Assembly: GCA_016719815.1 (NCBI GenBank) | Contig: JADJYK010000007.1 | Coordinates: 138,110-202,109 of the forward strand | Reading direction: 5' to 3' | Source: Chitinophagaceae bacterium | GTDB lineage: Bacteria; Bacteroidota; Bacteroidia; Chitinophagales; Chitinophagaceae | DNA length: 64,000 nt | In this document: positions 11,578 to 20,384 of the stretch, one piece after another | Layout: each line of letters begins with the position of its first letter | Numbering within the stretch: position 1 is the first letter of the stretch | Made by a program: the position numbers and the translations under genes | Notes under the pieces: model-generated | The model's database searches: none | The model's input: the letters and a program-made list of their open reading frames with translations, nothing else | Told to the model about the DNA's origin: nothing

Positions 11578-12783
11578 ATGGATAAAAATTTTCCAATCTC
11601 AGGTTGGGGGTCTTTGGCTGTACATGGTGGCCATAAAAAAGACCCGATGTATGCACACCTGGTGCCAATTTATGCGAGCAGCACATATGAATTCGATAGC
11701 GCAGAACAGGGAATGCGCCGCTTTGCCGGGCAGGAACAAGGCTATATATACAGCCGGTGGGGCAACCCTACTATAACAGAAGCCGAAGAAAAAATTGCCC
11801 TGCTTGAATGTTTTGGCCTCAATATGGAAGCAAAAGGCATCCTGCATGCTTCCGGCATGGCAGCCATAACAACATTGATGCTTGCGACTTTAAAGCCCGG
11901 CGATAAAATACTAACTCATTATTCGCTGTATGGTGGCACTAATGAATTACTGATAAGAGTACTTCCTGAATTAAACATTTCTCCTGTAATTGTTGATTTA
12001 CGGGATATAAGCAAAGCAGAAGAAGTACTAAAGGCAGATGCATCCGTTAAAATGCTCTACCTTGAAACACCGGCTAATCCTACTATTCAATGTGTTGATA
12101 TTGAACAACTGACCCAATTGGCTAAACAATACAATTGCATAGTGGCATGCGATAATACTTTTGCCACTCCTTATTTGCAACAGCCTTTCCAGTATGGTGT
12201 AGACTTTATCATTCATTCCACTACAAAATTTTTGAATGGCCATGGTACAGCTATAGGCGGCATTTTGCTGGGAAAAGACATTGAATTCATGAAGACCAAA
12301 TGTACCAAAGTACATCGTTTGCTGGGTGCCAATTCAAATCCGTTTGATGCCTTTATGCTGATACAGGGGATGAAAACACTGGAAGTGCGGATGGAACGCC
12401 ATTGCCACAATGCAATGGAAGTCGCCAGTTACCTGGATACACATCCGGCAGTGGCAAAAGTAAATTACACAGGATTGAATCATCACCCCGACCAATACAT
12501 TGCTTTAAAACAAATGAAACACCCCGGTGCCATGCTGAGTTTTGAACTGATTGGAGGATTAGATGCTGGCATTGCATTTATGAATAAATTAAAAATGTGT
12601 GTTAGAACTGTTTCTCTCGGTACATGTGATTCGCTCTTATCTCATCCGGCATCAATGACACATGCAGGTGTGTCAAAAGAAGAAAGAGAAAAATATGGCA
12701 TCACTGACGGACTAATCAGAATGAATGTGGGAATAGAAAATGTACAAGACATTATCAATGATTTAGAACAGGCATTAGGCTGA
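11578..12783 (+). CDS. Cys/Met metabolism PLP-dependent enzyme (trans-sulfuration family)
   Basis: 401-residue, full-length member of the cystathionine gamma-synthase / cystathionine gamma-lyase / methionine gamma-lyase family, a cytosolic homotetramer using pyridoxal phosphate. The PLP lysine is in HSTTKFLNGHG (about residue 213); the aspartate that holds the pyridine nitrogen is in CDNTFATP; SRWGNPT near residue 60 is the phosphate-binding Tyr/Arg region supplied by the neighbouring subunit; and SLGTCDSLLSHPASMTH near residue 350 is the substrate-carboxylate site. Sequence alone does not separate methionine gamma-lyase from cystathionine enzymes. It is followed after 18 bp by a GNAT gene on the same strand. 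Confidence 0.9.
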   Translation: MDKNFPISGWGSLAVHGGHKKDPMYAHLVPIYASSTYEFDSAEQGMRRFAGQEQGYIYSRWGNPTITEAEEKIALLECFGLNMEAKGILHASGMAAITTLMLATLKPGDKILTHYSLYGGTNELLIRVLPELNISPVIVDLRDISKAEEVLKADASVKMLYLETPANPTIQCVDIEQLTQLAKQYNCIVACDNTFATPYLQQPFQYGVDFIIHSTTKFLNGHGTAIGGILLGKDIEFMKTKCTKVHRLLGANSNPFDAFMLIQGMKTLEVRMERHCHNAMEVASYLDTHPAVAKVNYTGLNHHPDQYIALKQMKHPGAMLSFELIGGLDAGIAFMNKLKMCVRTVSLGTCDSLLSHPASMTHAGVSKEEREKYGITDGLIRMNVGIENVQDIINDLEQALG

Positions 12784-12801
12784 TGGCTAATTTGAAAAAA
12801 T

Positions 12802-13251
12802 ATGGAAACACAAATACGGAGAGCCTTTAGTGAAGATTGCCCACGATTACTTGAACTTGTTAAGGAATTGGCTATTTACGAAAAAGCCCCTGAAGAAGTA
12901 ACTGTTTCGCTTGAGCATTTTATAGAAAGTGGCTTTGGCGAAAAACCGGTTTGGTGGGCCTTTGTGGCAGAAGAGGAAGGCAAAATCCTGGGCTTTGCAC
13001 TGTACTATATCCGTTACTCGACATGGAAGGGACAAACCATGTACCTGGAAGACATATTGGTAACTAAACAGGCCAGGGGAAAAGGAATTGGTAAATTACT
13101 ATTTGACCGGCTTATTGAAGAAGCAAAAGAGAAAAAATTCAATCGCATCGTCTGGCAGGTACTTGAATGGAACGAGTCAGCAATTAATTTTTACAAAAAA
13201 TACAATGCCCGATTTGACCATGAATGGATAAACGGGATCCTTGACTTATAA
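12802..13251 (+). CDS. GNAT N-acetyltransferase, diamine/thialysine type
   Basis: 149-residue GCN5-related N-acetyltransferase. The acetyl-CoA pyrophosphate loop is ARGKGIGK (about residues 92-99), preceded by the beta4 strand MYLEDILV. The early FxxxxWxxxxxxY-type aromatic pattern and the ending FDHEWINGILDL resemble the spermidine/spermine (SAT) subgroup, so polyamines or thialysine are plausible substrates; this is inference. It probably shares a transcript with the PLP enzyme upstream, since the gap is only 18 bp. Confidence 0.87.
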   Translation: METQIRRAFSEDCPRLLELVKELAIYEKAPEEVTVSLEHFIESGFGEKPVWWAFVAEEEGKILGFALYYIRYSTWKGQTMYLEDILVTKQARGKGIGKLLFDRLIEEAKEKKFNRIVWQVLEWNESAINFYKKYNARFDHEWINGILDL

Positions 13252-13259
13252 ATCAGTCA

Positions 13260-14150
13260 TCAACTTACACCATCCACCTGCATTTCCTTGTTTATCTTTT
13301 GCACAAGACCTTGCAGTACTTTACCTGGCCCGGCTTCAGTAAACCGGGAAGCCCCGTCGGCAATCATGGACTGCACACTCTGAGTCCAGCGAACAGCACC
13401 GGTTAACTGGTCTACCAGGTTTTGTTTTACTTCATCTTTATCCATCACAGCCTTTGCCGCAACATTTTGATACACCGCACAAGTGGGTGTATGAAATTTT
13501 GTAGAAAGAATAGCAGCAGCCAACTCTTCCTTAGCCGGTAACATTAATGGTGAATGGAAAGCACCGCCAACAGGCAATACTATTGCTCTTTTGGCGCCAG
13601 CAGCTTTCATACGTTCACAGGCAATATCTATGCCTGCTTTACTGCCGCTAACAACAAGCTGACCCGGGCAATTATAATTAGCAGGTACAACTATTTCTCC
13701 GGTATCGTTTAATATTTGCGTGCAAATTTCTTCCACTTTTTCATCTGCCAGGTTCAGCACAGCTGCCATGGTGGAAGGTGTAACCTCACATGCTTTTTGC
13801 ATCGCCTTTGCCCGCACAGAAACCAATTGCAGTGCGTCATCAAAACTCAAAGTACCGTTTGCAACCAGGGCGGTAAATTCCCCCAACGAATGGCCTGCCA
13901 CCATATCCGGCGAAGCACTCTCTATACTTTTATATGCAATTATTGAATGTAAGAAAACAGCCGGTTGCGTTACGTTTGTTTGTTTCAAATCCTCCTCTGT
14001 TCCGACAAACATTATATCTGAAATTCTAAAACCCAATACTTCATTAGCCTGCTCGCATAATTTCTTGGCAAAAGCGCTGTTTTCATAATGTTCTTTACCC
14101 ATTCCCACAAACTGCGAGCCCTGACCGGGAAATACAAATGCATGTTTCAT
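13260..14150 (-). CDS. fabD: Malonyl-CoA:ACP transacylase
   Basis: Loads malonate from CoA onto acyl carrier protein for fatty-acid elongation. The start is set at the ATG at 14150 (MKHAFVFPGQGSQF), which gives the family N-terminus with the GQGSQ motif; the frame is open to 14204 without family similarity. The nucleophile Ser is in VAGHSLGEF, the oxyanion-hole Gln in GQGSQ, and the catalytic His in AFHSPLM. About 296 residues is a normal length. It is convergent with the GNAT gene, leaving only 8 bp between the stops. Confidence 0.95.
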   Translation of the reverse strand: MKHAFVFPGQGSQFVGMGKEHYENSAFAKKLCEQANEVLGFRISDIMFVGTEEDLKQTNVTQPAVFLHSIIAYKSIESASPDMVAGHSLGEFTALVANGTLSFDDALQLVSVRAKAMQKACEVTPSTMAAVLNLADEKVEEICTQILNDTGEIVVPANYNCPGQLVVSGSKAGIDIACERMKAAGAKRAIVLPVGGAFHSPLMLPAKEELAAAILSTKFHTPTCAVYQNVAAKAVMDKDEVKQNLVDQLTGAVRWTQSVQSMIADGASRFTEAGPGKVLQGLVQKINKEMQVDGVS

Positions 14151-14184
14151 ACTGAGTTTTTTATAAGCAGATAATTCAAATAAA

Positions 14185-14213
14185 AAAGTTTGATTGTAAA
14201 CCAATCAAACTTT
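14185..14213 (-). terminator. Rho-independent terminator after folE
   Basis: Perfect 12-bp inverted repeat (AAAGTTTGATTG and its complement) around a 5-nt loop. On the minus strand it is followed by a T-rich run. It lies 21 bp beyond the folE stop and before fabD, so it ends the queD-folE transcript. Confidence 0.8.
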
Positions 14214-14234
14214 CAGATCTGCAAATATACATGC

Positions 14235-14831
14235 TTAATGCAAATCAGTACTGATCAGTTTCAGAAACTCACTTCGGGTTGAATTTTTCAGAAACTCACC
14301 GTCAAATGCAGAAGTGGTTGTAACCGAATTCTGTTTTTGCACACCTCTCATCATCATGCAAAGGTGTTTGGCTTCAATTACAACGGCAACACCTAACGGA
14401 TTTAATGTTTCTTTAATCGCATCTTTGATCTGGATTGTCAGCCGCTCCTGCACTTGTAACCTGCGGGCATACACATCTACCACTCTTGCAATTTTACTTA
14501 GTCCGGTAATCCAACCATTCGGTATATAAGCCACATGTGCTTTGCCAATAAACGGGAGCATATGATGCTCACACATGCTGTAAATTTCAATCTCCTTAAC
14601 CACAATCATTTCACTTACCTCTTCATGAAACTTGGCTGAGTTAATGATTGCTTTTGCGTCAAGATGATAACCCTGGGTAAGAAACTGCATAGCTTTTGCA
14701 AGCCGTTCAGGAGTTTTTTGAAGTCCTTCCCTTTCAGGATTCTCGCCAAGATGCATAAGCACTTCTTTATAATTCTGCTTTAGACCCTCTAATGCTTTCT
14801 CATCGTATTGCTCACTTCTGGTATATCCCAT
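14235..14831 (-). CDS. folE: GTP cyclohydrolase I
   Basis: Converts GTP to 7,8-dihydroneopterin triphosphate, the first step to folate and to the queuosine precursor. The ATG at 14831 (MGYTRSEQ) is chosen over a TTG at 14846. At 198 residues it has the expected length. Zinc ligands are visible: Cys and His in SMCEHHMLPF and the second Cys in KHLCMMMRG; the family signature YIPNGWITGLSKIARVVD is present. queD starts on the same strand just upstream, and QueD uses the product of FolE, so the pair is functionally coherent. Confidence 0.96.
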   Translation of the reverse strand: MGYTRSEQYDEKALEGLKQNYKEVLMHLGENPEREGLQKTPERLAKAMQFLTQGYHLDAKAIINSAKFHEEVSEMIVVKEIEIYSMCEHHMLPFIGKAHVAYIPNGWITGLSKIARVVDVYARRLQVQERLTIQIKDAIKETLNPLGVAVVIEAKHLCMMMRGVQKQNSVTTTSAFDGEFLKNSTRSEFLKLISTDLH

Positions 14832-14858
14832 AGTATTTATTTTCAATTAATTATTTTT

Positions 14859-15275
14859 TTATACAGCAGGATACTCTACAAAATTGCGTGGCGTTTCATA
14901 TAACCGAATTTGTATTTCGTTTTTCAAATCAATATGCGGCCGCAATAAATTATACACTACAATAGCTATATTTTCTGCTGTTGGATTCAGGTTCCTGAAT
15001 TCTTCTGTATCGAGATTCAAATTTTTATGATCAAACCTTTCCACCACCTCATTTGTTATTATTTCGCTCAGCACTTTAAGGTCAATAACAAACCCGGTTT
15101 TCTCATCAGGCACACCGGTAACCTTTACCACCACCTCATAATTATGTCCATGATAATTGGGCCATGAGCAACGGCCAAACACCTGTTCATTGGTGGCATC
15201 ATCCCAAGCCAGATTGACCAGCCTGTGTGCTGCATTGAAATGCTCTGACCTGAAAACCGAAACCTTTTTTTCCAT
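14859..15275 (-). CDS. queD: 6-carboxy-5,6,7,8-tetrahydropterin synthase / PTPS family
   Basis: 138-residue member of the 6-pyruvoyl-tetrahydropterin synthase family, most likely QueD of queuosine/7-deazaguanine synthesis. The zinc histidines are in EHFNAAHRL and in YHGHNYEV; the latter follows the CSWPNYHGH block that carries the catalytic Cys region. The C-terminus has the expected RLYETPRNFVEY, with a Glu that anchors the pterin. It is transcribed toward folE with a 27-bp gap. A pterin-cofactor role cannot be excluded from sequence. Confidence 0.92.
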   Translation of the reverse strand: MEKKVSVFRSEHFNAAHRLVNLAWDDATNEQVFGRCSWPNYHGHNYEVVVKVTGVPDEKTGFVIDLKVLSEIITNEVVERFDHKNLNLDTEEFRNLNPTAENIAIVVYNLLRPHIDLKNEIQIRLYETPRNFVEYPAV

Positions 15276-15366
15276 CTCAGTATATTGTTTTTAATAAACA
15301 ATCAAAGTTAGATAAAGTTCATACAAACATCTTTATAGTTTATTACCTTGCATTTAATATCGAAAT

Positions 15367-16011
15367 ATGCAGATTTTAATTGTTGCCGCCACTGTTATTG
15401 AAATCAACCCCTTTCTTGAACAGTACAGGGAAGGAACTATCAAAGATAATATTGATGTGCTGGTTACAGGTATTGGCCTGATGGCCGCCACTTATTCGAT
15501 AACAAAACAATTCCATCTGAAAAAACCTGACCTTGTTATCCAGGCAGGTGTTGGAGGTTGTTTTGATAAAAAAAGGTCTTTGGGAACTGTTATGGCTATA
15601 AAACAGGAAACGGTTGCTGACCAAAGTGTGATCGAAATTGATCAGCTAAAAACATTATTTGACCTGAAGCTTGTTCCGCATAACCAGTATCCATATCATA
15701 ATGGGTGGCTTGTTAATAAAAATGAAATACTAAAAAAAGTAAGGTTGCCAAAAGTGAAAGGCATTTCAGTAAACGAGATTACCACTTCTAAGCAAAAGAT
15801 GAGGTTTTATGAAAATCATTTTGCCCCGGTTGTCGAATCAATGGAAGGTGCTGCGTTGCACTATGTTTGCCTGATGGAGAATGTTCCTTTTTTACAAATA
15901 AGGGCTGTATCTAATTATATTGCAGAGCGAAATAAAAAAAACTGGAATATGAAAGAGTCAATCAGTAACCTGAATACCGAATTGATAAAATTGCTGCAAC
16001 AACTAAATTGA
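15367..16011 (+). CDS. mqnB: Futalosine hydrolase
   Basis: 214-residue nucleosidase of the MTA/SAH nucleosidase fold. It releases hypoxanthine from futalosine to give dehypoxanthine futalosine in the alternative menaquinone pathway. Visible family features are the N-terminal ILIVAAT strand, VTGIGLMAATYS, the glycine-rich IQAGVGGCFD, and VESMEGAALHYVC with the ribose-binding Glu. Specificity for futalosine is supported by mqnD following 6 bp downstream. Confidence 0.92.
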   Translation: MQILIVAATVIEINPFLEQYREGTIKDNIDVLVTGIGLMAATYSITKQFHLKKPDLVIQAGVGGCFDKKRSLGTVMAIKQETVADQSVIEIDQLKTLFDLKLVPHNQYPYHNGWLVNKNEILKKVRLPKVKGISVNEITTSKQKMRFYENHFAPVVESMEGAALHYVCLMENVPFLQIRAVSNYIAERNKKNWNMKESISNLNTELIKLLQQLN

Positions 16012-16017
16012 TAGGTT

Positions 16018-16854
16018 TTGAAACTCACACTTGGCTTCAGCCCATGTCCCAACGACACTTTTATTTTTGATGCACTGGTCAATAAAAAAATTGATACCGG
16101 GGGGTTAGATTTTGAAGTAGTACTGGAAGATGTGGAAACGCTGAATAAATGGGCTAAAGAAGGTAAACTGGATATTACCAAACTAAGTTTTCCGGCATTT
16201 TTTCAATCACTTGATAATTATATATTGCTGAATAGTGGCAGTGCATTGGGCAAAGGTGTTGGGCCCATACTAATAACGAATACTAAGCAAAGAATATTGA
16301 CTAATGAAATAGATGACAAAACAATATTCCTGCCGGGAGAAAATACAACAGCAAATCTGCTTTTCAGTTTTGCTTATCCCTGCGCAACGAATAAGTCTTT
16401 TATTTTATTCTCCGAAATAGAAGAAGCAGTACTTGGCATAGCAGGCTCCCTGGGTGTAATTATTCATGAAAACCGCTTTACTTACGAGAAAAAAGGGTTG
16501 CAAAAAATTATTGACCTCGGAGAATACTGGGAGAAAAAAATGAATGTACCCATACCTCTGGGAGGTATCGCCATAAAAAGAAATTCCGGCAGATTAATAC
16601 ACCTGCAGGTTGATTCACTAATCAGGAAAAGCCTCGAGTATGCTTTTGTGAATTATCCTGCAATAACCAGCTACGTAAAAGAGCATTCACAATCGATGAG
16701 CGAAGATGTTATGCGCAAACATATTGATCTTTATGTTAACCAATACAGCCTTAACCTCGGAGCAGAGGGAACCGGGGCAATCAAAACACTGTATGAGGTT
16801 TATTGCAGCATGAATAATGCCGGAGTAGAAAGTGATATTTCCTTATTTCTTTAA
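16018..16854 (+). CDS. mqnD: 1,4-dihydroxy-6-naphthoate synthase
   Basis: 278-residue periplasmic-binding-fold enzyme that converts cyclic dehypoxanthine futalosine to 1,4-dihydroxy-6-naphthoate in menaquinone synthesis. The family start LGFSPCPNDTFIFDAL is intact, and KLSFPAFFQSL carries the substrate pocket. The C-terminal HIDLYVNQYSLNLG is typical. The start codon appears to be TTG at 16018, 6 bp after the mqnB stop, which suggests translational coupling. Its last 12 bases overlap the end of the convergent photolyase gene. Confidence 0.95.
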   Translation: MKLTLGFSPCPNDTFIFDALVNKKIDTGGLDFEVVLEDVETLNKWAKEGKLDITKLSFPAFFQSLDNYILLNSGSALGKGVGPILITNTKQRILTNEIDDKTIFLPGENTTANLLFSFAYPCATNKSFILFSEIEEAVLGIAGSLGVIIHENRFTYEKKGLQKIIDLGEYWEKKMNVPIPLGGIAIKRNSGRLIHLQVDSLIRKSLEYAFVNYPAITSYVKEHSQSMSEDVMRKHIDLYVNQYSLNLGAEGTGAIKTLYEVYCSMNNAGVESDISLFL

Positions 16855-18158
16855 TGCCACTGCATAAGTTTCCAAACATCTTTTTCTGGCGACATCATGC
16901 TCAACAACAGGACGGGGATAAGTAAATTCGTCCAGTTCCGGCACCCATTTACGAATGTATTTTAAATCAGGATCAAATTTTTGTGTTTGCAAATAGGGAT
17001 TGAATACCCTGAAATAAGGCGCAGCATCGCAACCACTTCCTGCTGCCCATTGCCAGCCGCCATTATTGGCTGCAAGGTCAAAATCAAGTAGTTTTTTCGC
17101 AAAATATGCTTCTCCCCATCGCCAGTCAATAAGCAGATGTTTAGTCAGAAAAGATGCCACAATCATCCGCACCCTGTTATGCATAAACCCTGTTTCGTTA
17201 AGTTCCCGCATTCCTGCATCTACAATAGGATAGCCAGTCTCTCCGGTGCACCACGCATCAAACTCTTCATTATTATTTCTCCATTGAATTTTATCATAAT
17301 CGGGTTTAAAGGCCCTGTTAACAACATACGGAAAATGCCATAAGTTCATTTGATAGAAATCCCGCCAGATAAGTTCATTTAAAAAAGTTTCATTCAGAGC
17401 CCCCGCCTCTCCAGCCAGTTGCCGTATGCTGATAGTACCAAACCGCAAATGCACACTTAGCCGGGTGGTTCCATCAGAAGCCGGAAAATCCCTTTGTTCT
17501 TTGTAATTTCTTATTACCTGTCCCATCCATTCTTTTGACGGGAACGATTGACCAGCAGCCGTAAATCCCATCTCCTTTAATGAAATAATAATTTTTGCCG
17601 GCTGCTCAAAAAATCCTGAAAAATACTTTCTGCAAGGGTAAGTCCTCAGGTGAAAGTCTGTCAATACTGATTTCCACTTCCGGGAATAAGGTGTAAAAAC
17701 GGTATACGGCTTGCCATCATCTTTCAGCACTTCATCTTTCTCAAAAATAACATGATCCTTAAATGTGAGAAATGAAATACCCATTTCATGCAACAGTATA
17801 TTTATCTCTGCATCACGGTTTTTTGCATATGGTTCGTAATCATGATTGACAAACACTTTACCAATATTATATTCCCGGATTAAATCCCGGAAAATGTCTT
17901 CCGGCTTACCATATCTTACATCAAGCGATGTACCCAATTTTACCAGTTGCAATTGTATATCGTGTAAGGCAAGATGGATAAACTCTACCCTCCTGTCTAA
18001 AGTCACCTTAGCATTATCATGCAAGTCATCCAGGATATTTCTGTCAAAGATAAAAACGGGGAGAACGGGCACCCCTTCTTTTAAGGCATGATACAAACCT
18101 GCATTATCACTCAGTCTCAGGTCTCTTCTGAACCAAAAATATTAATCCACGGTTTCAT
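16843..18158 (-). CDS. Deoxyribodipyrimidine photolyase / cryptochrome family (one frameshift)
   Basis: Flavoprotein of the photolyase/cryptochrome family, probably repairing cyclobutane pyrimidine dimers with light energy. The N-terminal photolyase alpha/beta domain (about residues 1-130) is followed by the FAD-binding helical domain. Family hallmarks are LIWRDFYQMNLWH, WCTGETGYPIVDAGMREL, HNRVRMIVASFLTKHLLIDW and WQWAAGSGCDAAPYFRVFNP. The open frame begins late. The real ATG is at 18158 (MKPWINIF), and restoring one base in the A5 run at 18135-18139 (T5 to T6 on the coding strand) yields FWFRRDLRLSDNAGLY, the standard N-terminus. Total about 438 residues. It may be class I; the cofactor antenna is not determined. 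Confidence 0.93.
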
Positions 18159-18173
18159 ATTCAGATAACAATC

Positions 18174-19013
18174 TCAAAAGAAAATAGTTTTTACAAAGCG
18201 GTTATAAATAGCTGTGGCTACAACTGAAGAATATGTCCTGCTTCCAAAACTGCCCACCCATCTTATACCGTTTATTGCATTAGTAAGAAAGACTTCATCA
18301 GCACTTTCAATTTCAGTTACAGTTACAGGTTTCTCTTCTACAAAAAACCCGTTCTGAGCCAGTACCGTTAATAAATATCTGCGCATCACCCCTAATACAC
18401 ATCCCTGGCTGGCAGCAGGAGTGCTTATGATGCCGTTCTTTATAACAAAAATATTGGCGATGGTACTGTCCGCTATATTACCTTCCGTATTCATCAGCAG
18501 GCAATCATTCCACTTATTCTCTCTTGCATATAATGCAGCCATTACATAAGGAAGGAAACTGGCTGACTTCAAATTTGAAAAGATGTCACATGTTTTACGG
18601 CCCGCAGTATATAAACCGGTAACCAGCCCGTTTTCATTAAAGCAGTTTACCGAATCATTCAACGGCCAGCATTCAATAACATACTGCAAATTATTATCAG
18701 CATCATAGAGACCGCCATTGCCTCTGGAAACCGAAAGCCTGACCCTTGCCAATTGTTCACAACTATTTTTGCGGCACACCTCGCTAATTTTTTCGGACAG
18801 CAGTTCTTTAGAAAAGAGCTTTGGCGCATTAAATTGTAACAAGGAAAGCCCGGTAAATAACCTTTCAAAATGAAAATCTCCCAGCAAAATCTTTCCATTT
18901 ACCATTTTCATTGTTTCAAACAATCCATCTCCATACCGGTAGCTTCTGTTAGCTGCCATCAGCACCGGCTCCTGGTCTGAAATCATTTTTCCATTAATAC
19001 AAATACTTTTCAT
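18174..19013 (-). CDS. Class IV PLP aminotransferase (IlvE / PabC / Dat family)
   Basis: 279-residue fold-type IV PLP enzyme. Candidates are branched-chain aminotransferase, 4-amino-4-deoxychorismate lyase or D-amino-acid transaminase. The YRYGDGLFETMKM opening is characteristic; the PLP Lys is probably in NLKSASFLPYVMA; the Glu that holds the pyridine nitrogen is in NTEGNIADST; and PAASQGCVLGVMRR is the phosphate cup. The SASFLPYV context and short length lean toward the PabC/Dat side, but this is not decisive. It is followed downstream by the photolyase with a 15-bp gap to that gene's start. Confidence 0.85.
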   Translation of the reverse strand: MKSICINGKMISDQEPVLMAANRSYRYGDGLFETMKMVNGKILLGDFHFERLFTGLSLLQFNAPKLFSKELLSEKISEVCRKNSCEQLARVRLSVSRGNGGLYDADNNLQYVIECWPLNDSVNCFNENGLVTGLYTAGRKTCDIFSNLKSASFLPYVMAALYARENKWNDCLLMNTEGNIADSTIANIFVIKNGIISTPAASQGCVLGVMRRYLLTVLAQNGFFVEEKPVTVTEIESADEVFLTNAINGIRWVGSFGSRTYSSVVATAIYNRFVKTIFF

Positions 19014-19032
19014 ACTGCCAAGGTAAAATAAA

Positions 19033-19063
19033 AAATGCCAGTCCGGTTAACCGGAAGGCATTT
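19033..19063 (-). terminator. Terminator of response regulator gene 1
   Basis: Two-tier inverted repeat: outer AAATGCC/GGCATTT and inner CCGG-TTAA-CCGG. On the minus strand it is followed by TTTTTTATTTTA. It lies about 70 bp after the stop of the response regulator and just before the aminotransferase start. Confidence 0.75.
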
Positions 19064-19131
19064 CGGTATTATGAATACAGTAATGTTGCCGGCTTACCAA
19101 ACCGGCACAATAATTTTTTTATTCAGGGTGG

Positions 19132-19806
19132 TTATGCCTGCTCCAGCAGCCCGGCCTTTACCGCATACATCACTAAGCCAGCCATAGATTTAGTACCCGT
19201 TTTAGTTTTGAGTTTATCACGGATGGCTTCCACAGTCCTGGGGCTGAGATCCACTATATCAGCAATTTCTTTTGTACTCTTTTCTTCGCACATCAGTTTA
19301 AGAATGGTAATCTCTTTATCGGTAAGATGCACATCCTGAGGCATAGAAGATTCATGTTGTCTTTTAGTACGGAGTCCGCTGAGCAGTGCTTTATTGGTAA
19401 GATCATTAAAATGGAAATCATTGTCATGCACTCCCCTGATGGCATCATAGATGGCTTCGGCACCAGATTCTTTTGTTATGTAAGAGTTGGCACCCATTTC
19501 CATCATCTTGGCAATTACTGAATGGTCGTTCAGAAATGACAACATGATTACTTTGATTTCCGGATACAGCTTTTTAATTTCAGGAAGTGTTGCCAGTCCG
19601 TCCATAATCGGCATCTGTATATCTAACAGTATTACATCAGGGCGAATGTGACGCAACAGATTAAGCAGTTGCATACCATTTTCTGCCTCTGCAACCAGCT
19701 GAATATCCTTACGAATCTGAAGGGCTGTTTTTATTCCTGTACGGAATACTGCATGATCGTCAGCAATAGCTACTTTAATAACAGAGTTTGCTTCGTTGTT
19801 TTTCAT
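19132..19806 (-). CDS. NarL/FixJ-type response regulator (RR1)
   Basis: 224-residue DNA-binding response regulator. The ATG at 19806 (MKNNEANSVIKVAIADD) is preferred to an upstream alternative at 19836. The receiver domain (residues about 9-125) has acidic Asp16/Asp17, phospho-acceptor Asp62 in LLDIQMP and conserved Lys in ITKES. The LuxR-type helix-turn-helix (about 158-220) reads LTDKEITILKLMCEEKSTKEIA followed by SPRTVEAIRDKL. No histidine kinase gene adjoins it, so it is an orphan in this context. Its closest relatives in the window are the regulators at 21162 and 24607. A putative structured RNA is transcribed divergently about 250 bp upstream. Confidence 0.95.
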   Translation of the reverse strand: MKNNEANSVIKVAIADDHAVFRTGIKTALQIRKDIQLVAEAENGMQLLNLLRHIRPDVILLDIQMPIMDGLATLPEIKKLYPEIKVIMLSFLNDHSVIAKMMEMGANSYITKESGAEAIYDAIRGVHDNDFHFNDLTNKALLSGLRTKRQHESSMPQDVHLTDKEITILKLMCEEKSTKEIADIVDLSPRTVEAIRDKLKTKTGTKSMAGLVMYAVKAGLLEQA

Positions 19807-20023
19807 AATTGGATTTATTAATAAAGTAAATAGCATTATTTACGAGTGCAATTTGGAAAATTCCTGCAACATATACCATAGGGAAAGTACTTGATTTCAG
19901 GAATGCGGAAAGTACCGCTATACAATACCGCATATATCCTTATCGAAACATTACTCTCTATTAATAGGATGTTTACGACTGGCAGCGTAAATACCGTTGG
20001 AAATAAATTGGGCAGTTATGCTC

Positions 20024-20054
20024 TTGTTAACATACAGATGTGGATATACTTTTG
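20024..20054 (+). promoter_or_regulatory. Bacteroidota housekeeping promoter of putative ncRNA A
   Basis: -33 TTG at 20024-20026, a 20-nt spacer and -7 box TACTTTTG (TAnnTTTG consensus) at 20047-20054. The same elements with the same 20-nt spacer occur upstream of the related sequence at 22465, and the flanking GTGGATATAC is conserved between the two copies. Expected transcription start is about 20059-20061. Confidence 0.65.
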
Positions 20055-20058
20055 TGGT

Positions 20059-20197
20059 GAAAGTTGATTGATGCGGTTGATTTGCTTTATTACATCCAAT
20101 GTCCAAAACCGTCCAAAAAATAGTTCTTTCCAATACCTTTGAAAACCAAACCGGTTCCATCCGGAAGGCTCTTCCCGGTCAGTCAACTTTCTTTTTC
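20059..20197 (+). ncRNA. Putative structured small RNA, copy A
   Basis: About 135-140 nt. The 5' end (GAAAGTTGATTGAT, 20059-20072) can pair with 20178-20191 (GTCAGTCAACTTTC) to form a 14-bp closing helix that includes two U-G pairs. A TTTTTCTTT tract follows directly, as at an intrinsic terminator. The interior has TCCAATGTCC and ACCGTCCAAAAA blocks, shared in the same order with copy B at 22465-22586, and a small local hairpin (GGAAG-GCT-CTTCC). There is no convincing open frame; two overlapping minus-strand frames here are not protein-like. It is divergent from RR1. I do not recognise it as a known family. A 6S-like RNA (long closed hairpin) is one possibility, unproven. Confidence 0.55.
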
Positions 20198-20333
20198 TTT
20201 CGATTAGTAGTCCCGTTTTTAATAATCCATACCACTGAAAAATGTATTGAAGCCTGAGCAACGTTAAGCACTGTCCCTATGAAACGCAACGCTTAACAAA
20301 AGTCTTCTCTTTTCATAACAGTAACAACAAAAG

Positions 20334-20356
20334 CCCCGGAATTCATAACACCGGGG
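20334..20356 (-). terminator. Terminator of the methyltransferase gene
   Basis: CCCCGG/CCGGGG inverted repeat with an 11-nt loop, about 30 bp after the methyltransferase stop. On the minus strand it continues into CTTTTGTTGTT, a modest T-rich tail. Confidence 0.7.
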
Positions 20357-20384
20357 TTTATTATTTTATGCAAATAAAAAGGGA

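Noticed and set aside
16843..16854. Overlap of mqnD and the photolyase gene as a regulatory antisense
   Set aside because: A 12-bp overlap of convergent stops is common in compact genomes and needs no special explanation.
19951..20261. Two overlapping minus-strand frames across small RNA A
   Set aside because: They cover the conserved RNA on the opposite strand, are not protein-like, and overlap each other in different frames.
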